Below, one piece after another: positions 25,401 through 59,652 of a stretch of 64,000 nucleotides of DNA. The position numbers and the translations under genes were made by a program. This DNA is from Pagrus major (taxonomy: Eukaryota > Chordata > Actinopteri > Spariformes > Sparidae). The notes under the pieces are model-generated. The model ran no database searches, was not told the DNA's origin, and saw only the letters and a list, made by a program, of their open reading frames with translations. Position 1 is the first letter of the stretch; each line of letters starts with the position of its first letter. The DNA is taken from NCBI RefSeq assembly GCF_040436345.1, contig NC_133230.1, forward strand, positions 19,788,197 through 19,852,196, written 5' to 3'.

Positions 25401-25662
25401 TACTCCCACTGTGATGACATGTCATGGTTATTGATGCTCCATTTATTTCCTTTTCATGGAAAGTCTTTTATTTACCTCCTGTTTCTGGCTTCAGGTCCAC
25501 CACATCAATGCCAACTTCTTCCTGGACCAGACGGCCATGAAACCAGAGGAGGAAGGAGCAACTTTCAGCTTCTCTGGTGGCTTTGAGGACCCGTCCACAT
25601 CCACTTACATCAGCTTCCTGAGGGAGGGGCTCGAGAAAGCCAAGGAGTACCTGGCAGTGTAA
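19408..25662 (+). CDS. selenon: Selenoprotein N, 557 aa, 12 coding exons, in-frame Sec TGA
   Basis: ER type-II membrane selenoprotein; in mammals it senses ER calcium and redox-activates SERCA, and mutations cause SELENON myopathies. Exons: 19408-19596, 20343-20460, 20574-20704, 22252-22464, 22548-22672, 23198-23335, 23414-23495, 23901-24089, 24172-24277, 24924-25036, 25134-25235, 25495-25662; the phases all agree. Residues 33-53 are the membrane anchor ([21 protein letters not shown] region). Residues 82-93 form an EF-hand loop ([12 protein letters not shown]). Sec is residue 430 in the family SCUG redox motif (Cys429-Sec430), coded by TGA 24274-24276. 557 aa fits the mammalian form without the primate-specific Alu exon. 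The frame is open on both sides of the TGA and the sequence after it ([13 protein letters not shown]) is the conserved family C-terminal half, so this is recoding and not a stop. Confidence 0.97.
21480..22077 (+). mobile_element. 5'-truncated L2-type LINE fragment in selenon intron 3
   Basis: Translation shows the end of an L2/CR1-group reverse transcriptase: [16 protein letters not shown], then [20 protein letters not shown] and [17 protein letters not shown]. After about 21950 the homology carries on in another frame ([16 protein letters not shown], then PEYLRST). The copy is therefore frameshifted and dead. No 5' part or endonuclease is present. Confidence 0.8.
24274..24276 (+). promoter_or_regulatory. 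selenon: selenocysteine codon (UGA) of selenon
   Basis: In-frame TGA between TGC and GGT in SC-U-GSGRTL, one base before the exon end (TGCTGAG|GTGAGA). It is read as Sec when the SECIS element at 26198-26269 is present in the mRNA. Three exon junctions lie downstream, so failure of recoding would make the mRNA a candidate for nonsense-mediated decay. Confidence 0.95.
24924..24953 (+). promoter_or_regulatory. selenon: Sec redefinition element (SRE) hairpin downstream of UGA
   Basis: At the start of exon 10 the RNA can form GGAC TCTC - CGG - GAGA (CA bulge) GTCC: an eight-pair stem with a 3-base loop at 24933-24953. In spliced mRNA it starts 10 bases after the UGA. SELENON mRNAs are known to carry a conserved stem-loop here that promotes UGA readthrough. 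Because the UGA is in exon 9 and the hairpin in exon 10, the pair is only assembled after splicing. Confidence 0.75.
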
Positions 25663-27260
25663 TTTGCGTGTGGAGGAAACGAGAGGAATTTCCTCTGGGA
25701 TCCAAGATAAGGAAAATCCTCCGACAATTAGAGAGAGGCGCTTTCTTGTCAGTGTTGGCAGCTGAAAAAACGTCTTTGCCTTCTATCCTCTTTGTAACTG
25801 GTTCTTTGGGCGTCTCTCTTGGTCAGAAAGTTTTATACACAGTATTTGTATGGTTACAAACCGTCCATACAGATGAAGTACAAGGAGGTATTGCCTCTAA
25901 AACCTACTGTTACTGTCAGTATAGTATATTTTAATGAGCTACAAATGCTTTGCACACTGAGCAGTAACAGTAACATATTCAGATCTGCTCTCTCTGCTTG
26001 CAGCTGCTGTTGATACCACATGTAGACACAGACCACTACGAAAACGAATCCTAAATCAATCATAGCACTGTTGCTCGCTATAGTTCATCTTTTATACTCT
26101 GGTGTTGCATGTGCAATATTTAACGACTGAGTGAGTTTTCATGCCGCTGAGTGTACCCAGAGACGGAGCTGGTGCAGCTGTTGCCTTTTCAGTTGTGTTT
26201 CAGCAGTTTGTGACGACTTTGCCTGAAAGCCCCCTCTGGGCTGGGCGACGCCTGATGTCATTGCTGAGGCTGCTGGAGGGAACACCCTCCTCCGACTCTG
26301 GGGACAACAGCAGCAGTAAAAAGTGGACCGTGGAACATAAAAAGATTTATTCAGTTGTTTTCATCTATTTTGATTTAAAGCCAAATGTTGAATATTTTCC
26401 AGATACTCTGTTTTGAGGACGATGTGACCACACCAAAGAACTGTTTTTAATATGTAGAGGAGAAATAAATCCAATAGGTTCCTTGCGACTTGTTTAATAT
26501 TTATATATGACGTATTAATATGTAAGCAAATGGTCATATGTTTGCAAAATTGTTTGATTGTTGAACTGAGAGGCACATGATACCATGTACTGTTATTCTC
26601 CTCTTTTAGGCTGCAGTTAAAAAGTGTGTTTGCTTTTGTCTTTAGGTAGATGAGAGGAACTCCTTGACATTTTAATGGTCTCATATTATCCCGATTTTTT
26701 TGTTTTTGCCAGTGCTGATATGTTTTTGTGTTGTCCGTCCCATTCCCGTGAAGGCGATATCTCAAGAATGCCTTGAAAATTTCTTTAAATTGTGTACAAT
26801 TGTAACGTCACAAGTCCTGACGGCTCGTTTGAAGGCACAGTTTCTGTGTACAGGCTGTGTGCATTTCTCTGTGAATCGAGCCTTTTGATATTTATTTATG
26901 TAGCAACTAGACCTGCTTTATCGTCAAAAAAGAAAATTAAAAAAAAAAGAAGAACCTTGAAAGAAGTAAGATGACAAACTGGACCTACAAACATCTCATT
27001 TTCACCCTTTTCTAATCATACAAAAAGACAAGTTTCCTCTTCAGGTCCTTGTTTGTTTTTTTATAGTGAAATGGAAGAACACAGGGACCAAGAAAATTAA
27101 AAAATATACGGTGAAATCCAATAAATCACAATAACATTATGTTGCAAAGTCCTACATGGTTCACTCCATGTTATTGGGTCGTGGGGAGCCATTATGGGGA
27201 AAACACTGTTATTCTGTCGCCTATGAGTGCCATTTTTTCAAAAAGGTGAAATAAAAATGT
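25663..27260 (+). other. selenon: selenon 3' UTR
   Basis: Non-coding after the TAA at 25660. It holds the SECIS element, an AATAAA at 26464 (which would still include the SECIS) and another AATAAA at 27250 followed by a TG/T-rich stretch. The second signal gives a 3' UTR of about 1.6 kb ending roughly 110 bases before the convergent TLDc gene's own signal. Confidence 0.7.
26198..26269 (+). ncRNA. selenon: SECIS element (form 2) in selenon 3' UTR
   Basis: Helix I pairs TTTCAGCA (26198-26205) with TGCTGAGG (26262-26269), 8 pairs. The non-Watson-Crick core has TGAC at 26211-26214 opposite TGAT at 26253-26256. Helix II (GACTTTGCCT with GGGCGACGCC, two mismatches) has 11 bases between the 5' core and the unpaired AAA at 26226-26228, which is the canonical spacing. 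A mini-stem GCCC-CCTCT-GGGC above the AAA bulge makes it form 2. It lies 0.54 kb after the stop codon, as needed for Sec insertion at codon 430. The 5' core reads GUGA, where the usual form is AUGA. Confidence 0.85.
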
Positions 27261-27380
27261 TTTGTTTTTGTTTTTTTTACAGATTTACTTTTGACTTGAC
27301 TCTTTTTTGGAGACATCTAGCCCACACTGTACATATCAACAATCAACCACACAAAATTATATTTTCACTTTGCACTGATT

Positions 27381-27386
27381 TTTATT
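27381..27386 (-). terminator. poly(A) signal of the TLDc gene (minus strand)
   Basis: TTTATT on the plus strand is AATAAA in gene sense, about 0.92 kb after the stop at 28309. No better signal lies between. The implied 3' UTR (about 27360-28308) has a short GTTCA tandem tract at 28107-28127 but no other feature that I can name. Confidence 0.55.
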
Positions 27387-28308
27387 AACTAATCTACATT
27401 ACTGCACAATGTAAGCACAGTAGATCGGACTCTCTGCGCGAGAGTATGTTGCTGACACAGTTGAATGACAAAACTGCATTAATTCGAAGAAGTTCTCGAG
27501 CTTTTCCTTTCACGATCAGAAACCACAGTGGACGAATGAGTACTTCACTTGAAGTGAAAAGAGTTCAGAATAGTCATGAATGAGACTCTAAGATCCGCTG
27601 CAAGTACAAGTGCTCTTCAGTGTAGGCTTTGACAGTTTCAAGTGTTCTTGCATGATCACGTCCAGTGTTAACTTCTGCAGTCTGCGCCGCTATTCAATGA
27701 AATTCATGAGAGCAATTGGTGATAACGGGAGTTTGTATTTGTGGGACTGTGGGCTGTGTACAAGCAGAGAAATCCATTCAGAAGAAGACTAATGTGTGTT
27801 TCAAACTTCCAGGATTAACTGAACATGATATAAAAGTAGGGGCATGCATTACCTATGAATACAGGTGTACCGTTGTGGTCACGTGATAAATAAATGACGA
27901 GATATCATGAAGTTGCTGATTCACATTAAGAGCAAAGTGCAGTCTCTGAGAGTTGTAACCCACTCCATTCAAAAATGAGGACTCAAAGAATCCAGTTTCT
28001 TAACAGTTCAGCTCCACTCGGTTCAGCAGAACTCAGTCTGGTTGCCAAACCCACAGGAATGAAACAGTCCAGCCTGGGACACAGATCTACTCAAGATCAG
28101 CCTTGCTCGGTTCAGTTCAGTTCAGTTCACTAGAATCCACACCACTTAATCCAGCCGTTTGTGGTTGATTTTATGTTTTTTTTTTTACACAGATGTTTCC
28201 ATGAATTGAATGAGCGGCTGTATTTGTTTCTGCCAGTGATAAATGCTGTCTTGATTAAGCCGGTCAGCGGGGAAGAGGTGAGTCAAGGAGAAACTCTGAG
28301 GCCACTCT

Positions 28309-47873
<19,565 letters not shown>

Positions 47874-48912
47874 TTTCTGTGTTTCTTTAGTTTGATGCTG
47901 GCAGCGGTGGCAGGCGCAGGCGGATGAGGGGCTCAGCTGGCATCCTTCCTCTTTCTTTTATTCCTCATGCCTTCCCTTTGCCCCAGTTACAGCACCTACA
48001 CAAGGCAGCGCAGTCATAACATTTTGTGGGCTGATTTTACAAACACCGAGGTAAAAGTTCTACCTGCAGCCACATGACCCCATCAAGAAGTGGGGGACAT
48101 TTAGCAGAGTAATGGAGCCAGCTTACAATTCAATTACACAGTCAATCAATGCATAACTAGTGTGCGTGTGAGTGTGCTTGAAATCAATTTGTCTGAGGGG
48201 AATGAGATTGTTTGCACTCATATTTCCATAAAGACCTGAATAAGAATATTATTACACATTAATAGATCTCTCTGAAACTGATCAGATTCTGTATTTCAGC
48301 TGAATGTAACCATGCTGTGAAACTGTGTTCACATCATGACATAGGAATCCATCCGGCTACATCCTGTGGAAGCCTAAATTTGGCAACTCATGACACATCT
48401 CGTTGGGTGGTGATTCGTCTGTCATCTCTGAATTAACAGCAACAGCAAGCTTTGTTCCGCATCCTCCACGTTAACTCAGTCAGCTGTTTAAATAATTACC
48501 ACATTTCGCTTCCTGTAAATGCTGGAGGTGAAATGATCACCGTGGAGGATGAAAGCAGTTTTGACGACATCAAGAGAACGATCGAGACTGCTGCGAAAAA
48601 TATATATTACATCAGCGCCTCAACAGAGATGAAGAGGGAGCATCAGGTAAGGTGGGCAGTGGTAGCTTTACTGACCTGTGCGTGTCTTACTCAGGGATGC
48701 AGACGGGCGGCGGTCATATGAGCGCTTCTTCATATTGCAGTGTTATGATATCACTGCAGACAACAGTAGCAAGTTCAGTGATCAAGCTCCGCCCAGGGCT
48801 TAACGCGCCGCCGCGACGACTGTCAAGATAGTTCCTCCCCGCCCGGCAGATACAGCGAAAGCGGAAGTACGTGGGAGGGAAGTATCTTGTGTTTTCAGAC
48901 ATCTTGTCTCAG

Positions 48913-48914
48913 TT

Positions 48915-48985
<71 letters not shown>
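48913..48985. repeat. (TTTC)n microsatellite
   Basis: About 18 perfect TTTC units immediately after a CpG-rich promoter-like block. Confidence 0.97.
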
Positions 48986-49650
48986 ATTTATTATGTTGTT
49001 TACTTCAGATGTTTATTATAATTTATTTTATCCTATATTATTTCTTTCATTTCACACTTTGAATGTGTATTGTTCGCTAACAGTGTTGTCTTTTTCATGG
49101 CCTTGATGTTTGCAAATAAAAACACCCTTTACTACCCAAGAGGTAGTGAATTGTATTTCTGAACCAGCTGTAATATATGTTTCTCCAATTTTGAAATCAT
49201 GTCTTTATTTTTCAAATTGGCATAAAAAATATTAACTCGGAGCCCAAACAGAATGTGAGGGAAAGAAAATCCCAAAAGATACACCATTTATTATTGCCAA
49301 AAACAGTAAAAAATAGAAATTATTGTAGGATTTTCAAATACAGCTTGTGCTAATCATGTGTGACCAACACTTTTGTAAGGAAAAATAACCAAATCTAAGC
49401 TTAATATACTAATACTTCATCAAAATCACTCTATTTGATGTGTCTCATATAAAATTTTGCCAAACAAACCGTTTGCATTAACCAGATCCGGAAATTTTGT
49501 ATTTTATTTTGTATTTTTGCAATACTGGTAACAGTAGAAAAATGTCGTAGGCCTATATTTTGATTCCATTTTATTTTTCAACTCTTGTTTTTCAACTAAA
49601 TTATCAAAGAAAGTCGACTTGAGTTCTTATTTTATGATTTATTTAAATGT

Positions 49651-49678
49651 ATTATTATTATTATTATTATTATTATTT
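49651..49678. repeat. (ATT)n microsatellite
   Basis: Nine ATT units in an A/T-rich stretch upstream of mtfr1l. Confidence 0.9.
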
Positions 49679-49850
49679 TTCCAAAGTATAGTTACTCCAC
49701 AGTTGTTTTCCATTTATCATGCGTTAGCCTGTATTCAGCACTGCTCACCTCCACCTGCAGGGGGCGCTCCTGTATAAATTCTAATATGACAGAAGACGCT
49801 CATGGAGCTCCAGCCAATCAAAACACAGGAAAAAGACGCGCAGGTTTCCG

Positions 49851-49924
49851 GCGTAATGAACGACAACACAACTGTAGTCTGAAAGACGTAGAGGAGAAGC
49901 TGCGTCTTGCTAGCACTTTAACGG
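49851..49924 (+). other. mtfr1l: probable non-coding first exon of mtfr1l
   Basis: GC-richer block ending CTTTAACGG|GTAAGC, a strong donor, with no ATG-led frame leading into mtfr1l. The coding start is in the next exon, whose acceptor is either CTCTCACAG (about 50838) or TATCCTAG (50871). The 5' edge is not defined. Confidence 0.45.
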
Positions 49925-50987
49925 GTAAGCTTTCCCAGATACACCCCTAATACACTGTAAGTTGCGCTTTTTTCAGCCATAATTACATTCAGTGAAGATA
50001 AACGAAACACCCACTGAGAATTAGCGGTGTTGAAGAACAGTTGAGGGTCAGTCAGGGGCATCGTTGTTGGTGTTGCTAAAGCTAGCTGACGGTTTGGCTA
50101 CCGGCTAATGAGCTGAGCAAAGCTGTTCACAGCTGTTCACAACCACTGCACTAAAGCCATCTTTCTGGCGTTCATCATGTTGTTTTCATCAACCACGAAG
50201 TTAGTTAATGCAGCCCGTGGCGGTATCGTACAGTTAGCTGTTTTAAATGTACGACATAGTTAGCTAGGTGAGCTATGTTAGCACGGATGATTTTACCCAG
50301 TTTGTTCCAATCACGATGAGATGATAAAGTTGCACCAACATTAGCTAGCTCGACAGGTTTTAATAATCATTAATTCATCATTAAATTCTCCGGTTGTATA
50401 ACTTATAAAGTCAACACTGCTGAGTGCTGATAATTTAGCGATGTATGCATTGGTGTGACATATTTGTATTGTCACGTTAGCTTAATCATTTTCTCCAACA
50501 GTACTCAGCTCTTTCATGTGGTGATTTCATTGACATCATCTAATAAATGTAGGTTGTATTGTAAATTGCCAGCAGTGCCGAAAGCTCTCATGCTACTTGA
50601 ATAACCACCTATTGATTCAAAGCAATGTAAACATCTGTTTAAAATCAGGCTGAATAGCTAAAACCAAGCACATTTTTACATTCAGAAGGTACCTCCACCA
50701 CATGTGTTTTGCTTGAAATATTTCTATTAAAATAAAGTTACATGCCTCAAAATATGATTATTTGATCTAATCATTTCTTGATTATTTGTTTTATGTTAGT
50801 GGAATGAGAGTGTTTTCCTCCTGCCTGTTTCTCTCACAGATGCTCAAACTACTCACTACTTTATATCCTAGGAGTTGGTAGTCGTACGGACATGGCATCT
50901 GTTTACTGAACTGTCCCATCTTAAGCCGCTGCTAGCACCAAGAATTGGTGTGCAACTTCCCAGTGAATGAGACATCCCGCCATCAGA

Positions 50988-54580
<3,593 letters not shown>

Positions 54581-55320
54581 CCCAATCACATGTTTATCGT
54601 CAATACCCGATCCTGCTGCTCCATGTAAGTCAGGACAAGGATAGCAGATAGTCGATTTTTTTTTTTTTACTTTTTGTATAAAGAACCTTTGAGGGCATGT
54701 GGCAGGTTATCGTTGGTGATAGTTGCAGGGTGTTATAGTTGTTGTTTTTTTCTTTCTCATTATTTTTAGGCCTTTGCCTGTGGAATATGTACCCATGGAT
54801 CCACAACCTTGCTCTTCAGACCCGAGGCAATAGCTGTCTGCCAGAGTTAGAACAAAAAAACACTTTGTCCCAGACATTCAAAACCAAATGGGAACTTCAC
54901 AGTGCTGGTGCAGTGTGAGGGGGAACAGCCAAGTCTGGGTAACAATAATCAGATTCGGCACTGCATCACATATTTCAACCACTTTATTTCTCTCTGGAAA
55001 AAAAGGCTTGTAGACTGTTTCCACTGTTGTACAGGAACTTTCTCCAGACTGTTTTGATTTTAGATGTGTTTTTTTTTGTTTGTGTTATAGCACATTGTCC
55101 ATCCAAACAGTTCTAACAGAGTTGTAGGAGTTAAATTGAAGAATGTCCCTTTAAAACGCCTTTTATCCATCCTGCTATTATCCTTTTTTTCTTTTTGGAT
55201 TTTACACAGAAGAGATGCAAACATTTTTGTTTTTCAATTATGTAAAGAAGTCTTCTAACATACTTGAAAATATTTTAATGACAAATGAAACAGATGCAGA
55301 GATGTACTGTAGCTTATCAC

Positions 55321-55323
<3 letters not shown>

Positions 55324-55367
<44 letters not shown>
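55324..55367. repeat. (TG)n microsatellite
   Basis: About 22 TG units in the mtfr1l 3' UTR. Long valine/cysteine or histidine/threonine frames here are translations of the repeat. Confidence 0.95.
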
Positions 55368-55763
55368 AGGGGGGATAACTTCAGATCTTTGCTGTGTAAT
55401 ATTTGCATTACAGTACAGTGAGTTTGCAAATGCGCACACAGCATCATATACTATACGTTGCTTGCTCCACTTCTCAATGCCTGTCCTCTTGTTTGTGATT
55501 AACATATAGATTTATAGTCACTGAACCACAGGGCACTGGTTTTGACACCGAAACTGAAAGGAGTGAGTATATGCTGATGATATAGTTTGAAGTTTGAGCT
55601 GTTTAAATGGAATGAGCACTAACTGATGAGTGAAATATGCACCCATTGTTTGTTTTTCATGTAAAACTAACGGATACAAGCGTGTACAGGTCTGTTTAGA
55701 CAGGAATGCATGTAGATTGTGCTAATTTGTAGCTGAGACCTGTACGATGTTTGTTAATGACAT

Positions 55764-55892
55764 TAAAAGGATAAATTCAGTCATTGCCTACTCAACCTCA
55801 TGGCGATAGAGAACTGAAGTAGATGGGGACATTTTAAATGTAAAAAATTTAAAATGTCCCCATTTTATTTTTGGGTGAACATATCCTTTAAA
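55764..55892. mobile_element. short palindromic MITE in the mtfr1l 3' UTR
   Basis: Ends TTAAAAGGATA and TATCCTTTAAA. Inside, ATGGGGACATTTTAAA (55823-55838) is the exact reverse complement of TTTAAAATGTCCCCAT (55848-55863). The words CAGTCATTGCCTACTCAACC and GGGTGAACATATCC are shared with the larger element at 61.3-61.9 kb. Confidence 0.75.
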
Positions 55893-56994
55893 GAGGAGAT
55901 TTCAGTTTGGATAAAGACAACTAAGCTATGTGTAACAGTGCTTTCACATCCTTCTGTATGAGAGTGTGAGTCATGATAACAATATTCTTGTTGATGCCTT
56001 ACCACAGATATTTTGCCTGCTCCAATGCCTGAATTTCCCCCCCCCCCATATTAGTTCAAGTGCCATGGGTTTGTTTTAATCAGCTGACCCCTGCCTGCCT
56101 GCCTGCCCTCTCCTGAATGTGCCCTCATATCCTCATCTCTACCATGTTTTCACCTCACCAACATACAGTGAAAAACGATGTTTAGGACCAGTTGTGTGTG
56201 GTGTTGCTGAATGTTTGTTCAAATGTTTTTCACTTTGACCTCCACGTGTCACTCCCGCTCTGTTTTTTATCTGTCGTATTTACGCTACACGACTGGGAAT
56301 CCTTTAGTGTATTTTTGCGGTGTGAAAAGTTTCCTGTTTGGATTGAACAAGAACGTGCCCATCTGTGTGTCGCTGTATGCAGTTGAGTTAAAGAGTGTTT
56401 TGTGTTGCTAGAAATGGCCATTACCTTGTTTTTGCTGATCTTTTCAGTTTCCTCATTGAACAAAGAGATGAAGAACAAACACAGTAACTGACAAAACTAC
56501 TGTATGTGAATTTAGATATATTAACTGTGTGTCTGTGCTTGAGATACTCTGCCAACTGAATTTAGTTAAAGATTTTCAGTTTGTTTTAAATTTGTTGTTT
56601 CTTAGGTTTCTCATCCTTGTACCTCTGTGTAGGATTGAGCCCATCACCACCATTGTTTGGGTTTTTTTTTTTGTCATGTAAGGTCTTGTAAATAAAGATT
56701 GGCTGATGTTTTGAGACTTGACTATGTTTGGTCTGTGGGAACAATTTGCTTTTGGCGTCCCCATGCAGTTCCAATGATCACCACACAGGGTCACCGCAGA
56801 TGAACAAAATCAAGTATGTTTAATTCAGTTTTGCTGCATCTTAATTCCAACATACCCCTCCAAAACTCTCAGGTTACTATAAACATTTAGGTTTTATTTC
56901 AACAATTTAAACAAAACATGTGTATGTTGTAAGTGGCTATACTGTTAGAGGAAGAAGGATGTAGGCTTACTTTTACCTTTAGTGTAATATCAAC

Positions 56995-57524
56995 CAGTGG
57001 TGGAAGAAGGCCTAAGATCTTTTACTTAAACAAAAATATCAATACCACATTATGAAGTCTTGCAATCAAAATGTTATTAATGTAAAAGAATACAAATACA
57101 AGCAACATGGACTTCAAGTACCTAAGTAAAAACTGCTCATTATCCAGACTGGCACCATTTAGACTTATATTCTTATATAAATATATTTGATGGCTTTGGT
57201 GATGTCACTAAAGCGACTGTTTATAATTACGTATTTTCACAGTTTTATATTTACAAGCTGCGACTTTCTCAAGTTGAAAAATTATCTTTTAAATTGACAA
57301 ACATCTGTAATTAATGGCACAATTCAAACAAGTACATTCTTCTAAAATAAGGTCCAATGGGGCAAACTGGGGTATGTTTCATATGTGAAGGGCTTACCTG
57401 AAGTAGGGTTAATTAGTAAAAATACATTACATTATAGTTTGAAATGTAGTAGGCAAGATGAAACAGCATAAAATAAAAATACTCAAGTAAAGAAATGTAC
57501 TCGAATACATGTACTTAACTACTG
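56995..57524. mobile_element. full-length copy of the CAGTGGTGGAA-type MITE
   Basis: Begins CAGTGGTGGAAGAAGG and ends GTACTTAACTACTG, with internal TTAATGTAAAAGAATACAAA and AAAATACTCAAGTAAAGAAA. About 530 bp, non-coding. It is the most complete member of a family with at least four other pieces in the window. Confidence 0.7.
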
Positions 57525-58079
57525 ATGTGAATATTCAACATTTGATCATTTAGCCTCCATATATGTAGCTAGATAAAGTTTACAGTGATAACATGTAGTA
57601 CCTCTTCACTTCATTACACCGCGGGGGGCCTGTACTCTCACGCCTGCATAATTTCAAGGATTATTGTTAACCCACATTCTTTCCCATTTCCTGTCCTTTC
57701 CCAAGATGATCCAGCCCCTCAGTGAGTCACAGTCTATTTTCTGTGAGAGTCCTTGGCCTACTTTGTCCCTCTTCACCTCCACAATGGACTTCCTACCTAT
57801 TTTAGATACAGGGAGATGTCTGTGGAGAGCTCAATTAATAGGGCTCAGTGTCAAAATTAGGCTCTTTATACAGGCCTTTAAATACAGGCCTTCAGTTCAA
57901 AGTGACATTGACACATTTTTATCACGACGAGACTTATGAAAATAATTTCAACGCTGTTTAATACACATATGAATAAGCAGTTTCCGGAGGTTCCCTGGAG
58001 CTGTTGAAAGGGCTCTCACAACAAAGTAGTAAAATGAAATGGAAACTTAGTGTCCTAATGAAGCAGTGTGATGTGAATA

Positions 58080-58580
58080 GGTGTGAGTTTGCTATTGAAG
58101 TGGGTTAGCATAAAAATACTGATATTAGCGTCTTAGTTTCACATATTAGCATGCTAAGATTTGCACACAATTAGGCCTAGCCTAACGTTACAGCTGAGGC
58201 GGGCCAATGCACACCTGCACTTCTATCTGAGCTGACTAGCCAGCAGCAGCTGTAGTTAGCAGCCGTTAGTAGTAACTCCAGTGATATGTTGTCCCCTATT
58301 TGTTTTAAGTGCATCCTGAGGGAGATTTGAATGTTTGTCCCAGGTTTTATAGCAATCCATCCAACAGTTGTTGAGACATTTCTCTCAAAGCCAAAAATGT
58401 GATCCTCATGACGATGCCTTGAAAAAAGGCCAGGGGATCACCAAGTCTGTAGGATTCGTCCTCCAGGGACAAAAATCTGGCAAATTCATCCAACAGCTGT
58501 TGGGATAATTTAGTTTGGACCAAAGCAGTGGACTGACTGACAGACCGTCTTTGCCAAGAGCCATCCCGCGAGCATGGCTA
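58080..58580 (+). repeat. dispersed fish repeat (…ACCAAAGCAGTGGACTGACTGAC…)
   Basis: Carries TTAGCATGCTAAGATTTGC, TAGCAATCCATCCAACAG, TGTTGAGACATTTCTCTCAA, CAGGGGATCACCAAGTCTG, AATTTAGTTTGGACCAAAGC and ends AGCATGGCTAAAA. This is a non-coding repeat often met in fish genes. The class is not determined here. Confidence 0.6.
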
Positions 58581-59459
58581 AAACATGTTAATTATTTTTT
58601 ATAAATTAAGTCTTGCTGTGTTGGAACATTTTAAGTCAATTGCTTTATCCCAACTGGAGACATGTCTCTGCAGCAGTGTCTCTGTAGTTTGGGCAACTCC
58701 AGTCCCACCACATGGGGCGGTGTCTCCAGCTAAGTTCCCACTCTGTGATAAGTGGCAATGAAGCAGCAGAAACATGCCAACAGGTAGAGTATCTGTCATC
58801 CTGACTGGTCAGCGTGGCTCCTCCGTATCTCTGAGCCACAGAGCTTTTTATCATTGTCTCCTTACGTTGCTGGAGGCTCTTCAGAAGGAGACCTGTCATT
58901 GGACACGGACAACAAATTTTCTAATGCTGCACATTTGTCTCTTTCATGAGCAATATGATCAAAGGGAATTGCTTTTTGGTTTCTTTCACGGAGGGAAAAT
59001 TGTCCTGTGTCATCTAAATAGATGAAGTTTTACTTTGGACAGAAACACTGTTCGGGTTTTTGGTTTTGATAAATTGATTTGACAAATGTGTCGAGCGCCG
59101 CTGCATTCTGAGCTACAGCTGAGCTGAAGTGAAACCAGGGGACCATATATCACTCCAAGAGAGCCATCGCTCTCATTCAGCAGGTGTTACAGAAAACATG
59201 TCACAGTAGGTATTATTTATTGCCATATTTGCATCCTCCTGGGAGTGATGGAAATGCCTTCATTTGTGGTTCACGTGTTAAAATGCTGCGCTAGCATCCC
59301 AAGTTCAAAGTGCAGGGAAATATCTTTGTCATCTAAGAGAAGAGATGTGCACAAAGTGTCATGTTGGAATTACAAATATGCTTTCCCAAGGTAAAGCAAG
59401 CTGCAGAAAAAAGCAGCTCCTTTTGGTTGTTACGAATGTCAGCTATGTACATGTACATC

Positions 59460-59652
59460 TGACATGGCTGATGAAAAACACAACAACATTTCACAAAACA
59501 CAACAACATATCACAAACCACATTAGAGAAAACAACATTTTACAAAACACAACATTACAGAAAACAGAACATTACATGCAGGAAACACAACGACATTACA
59601 CAAAACACAATAATATATCACAAAACACATCAACATTACACAAAACACAATT
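59460..59652 (+). repeat. degenerate minisatellite, unit about 18-20 bp (ACAAAACACAACAACATT)
   Basis: About nine imperfect copies of CACAAAACACAACAACAT-like units with point changes and small indels. Any peptide read here (QNTTLQKT…) is a repeat artefact. Confidence 0.8.

Larger units (their letters stand above)
47874..49850. other. interval between the TLDc first coding exon and mtfr1l
   Basis: Holds the presumed TLDc 5' UTR/promoter. A CpG-rich block at 48780-48880 with GCGGAAGT is a likely promoter. A coding-like segment at 48532-48648 on the plus strand (MITVEDESSFDDIKRTIETA) ends in a strong donor (CATCAG|GTAAGG) but has no partner exon that I can find. The (TTTC)n tract and a long A/T-rich stretch (49000-49700) follow. 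No complete gene is supported. Confidence 0.4.
54581..56715 (+). other. mtfr1l: mtfr1l 3' UTR
   Basis: About 2.1 kb after the TAG to the AATAAA at 56691, the first signal followed by a GT-rich stretch. It includes a (TG)n tract and a short palindromic transposon copy, and no other gene. Confidence 0.65.

Noticed and set aside
48871-49062. Phe/Leu/Ser-rich frame
   Set aside because: It is a translation of the (TTTC)n microsatellite.
55215-55509. Val/Cys and His/Thr repeat frames on both strands
   Set aside because: They are translations of the (TG)n tract in the mtfr1l 3' UTR.
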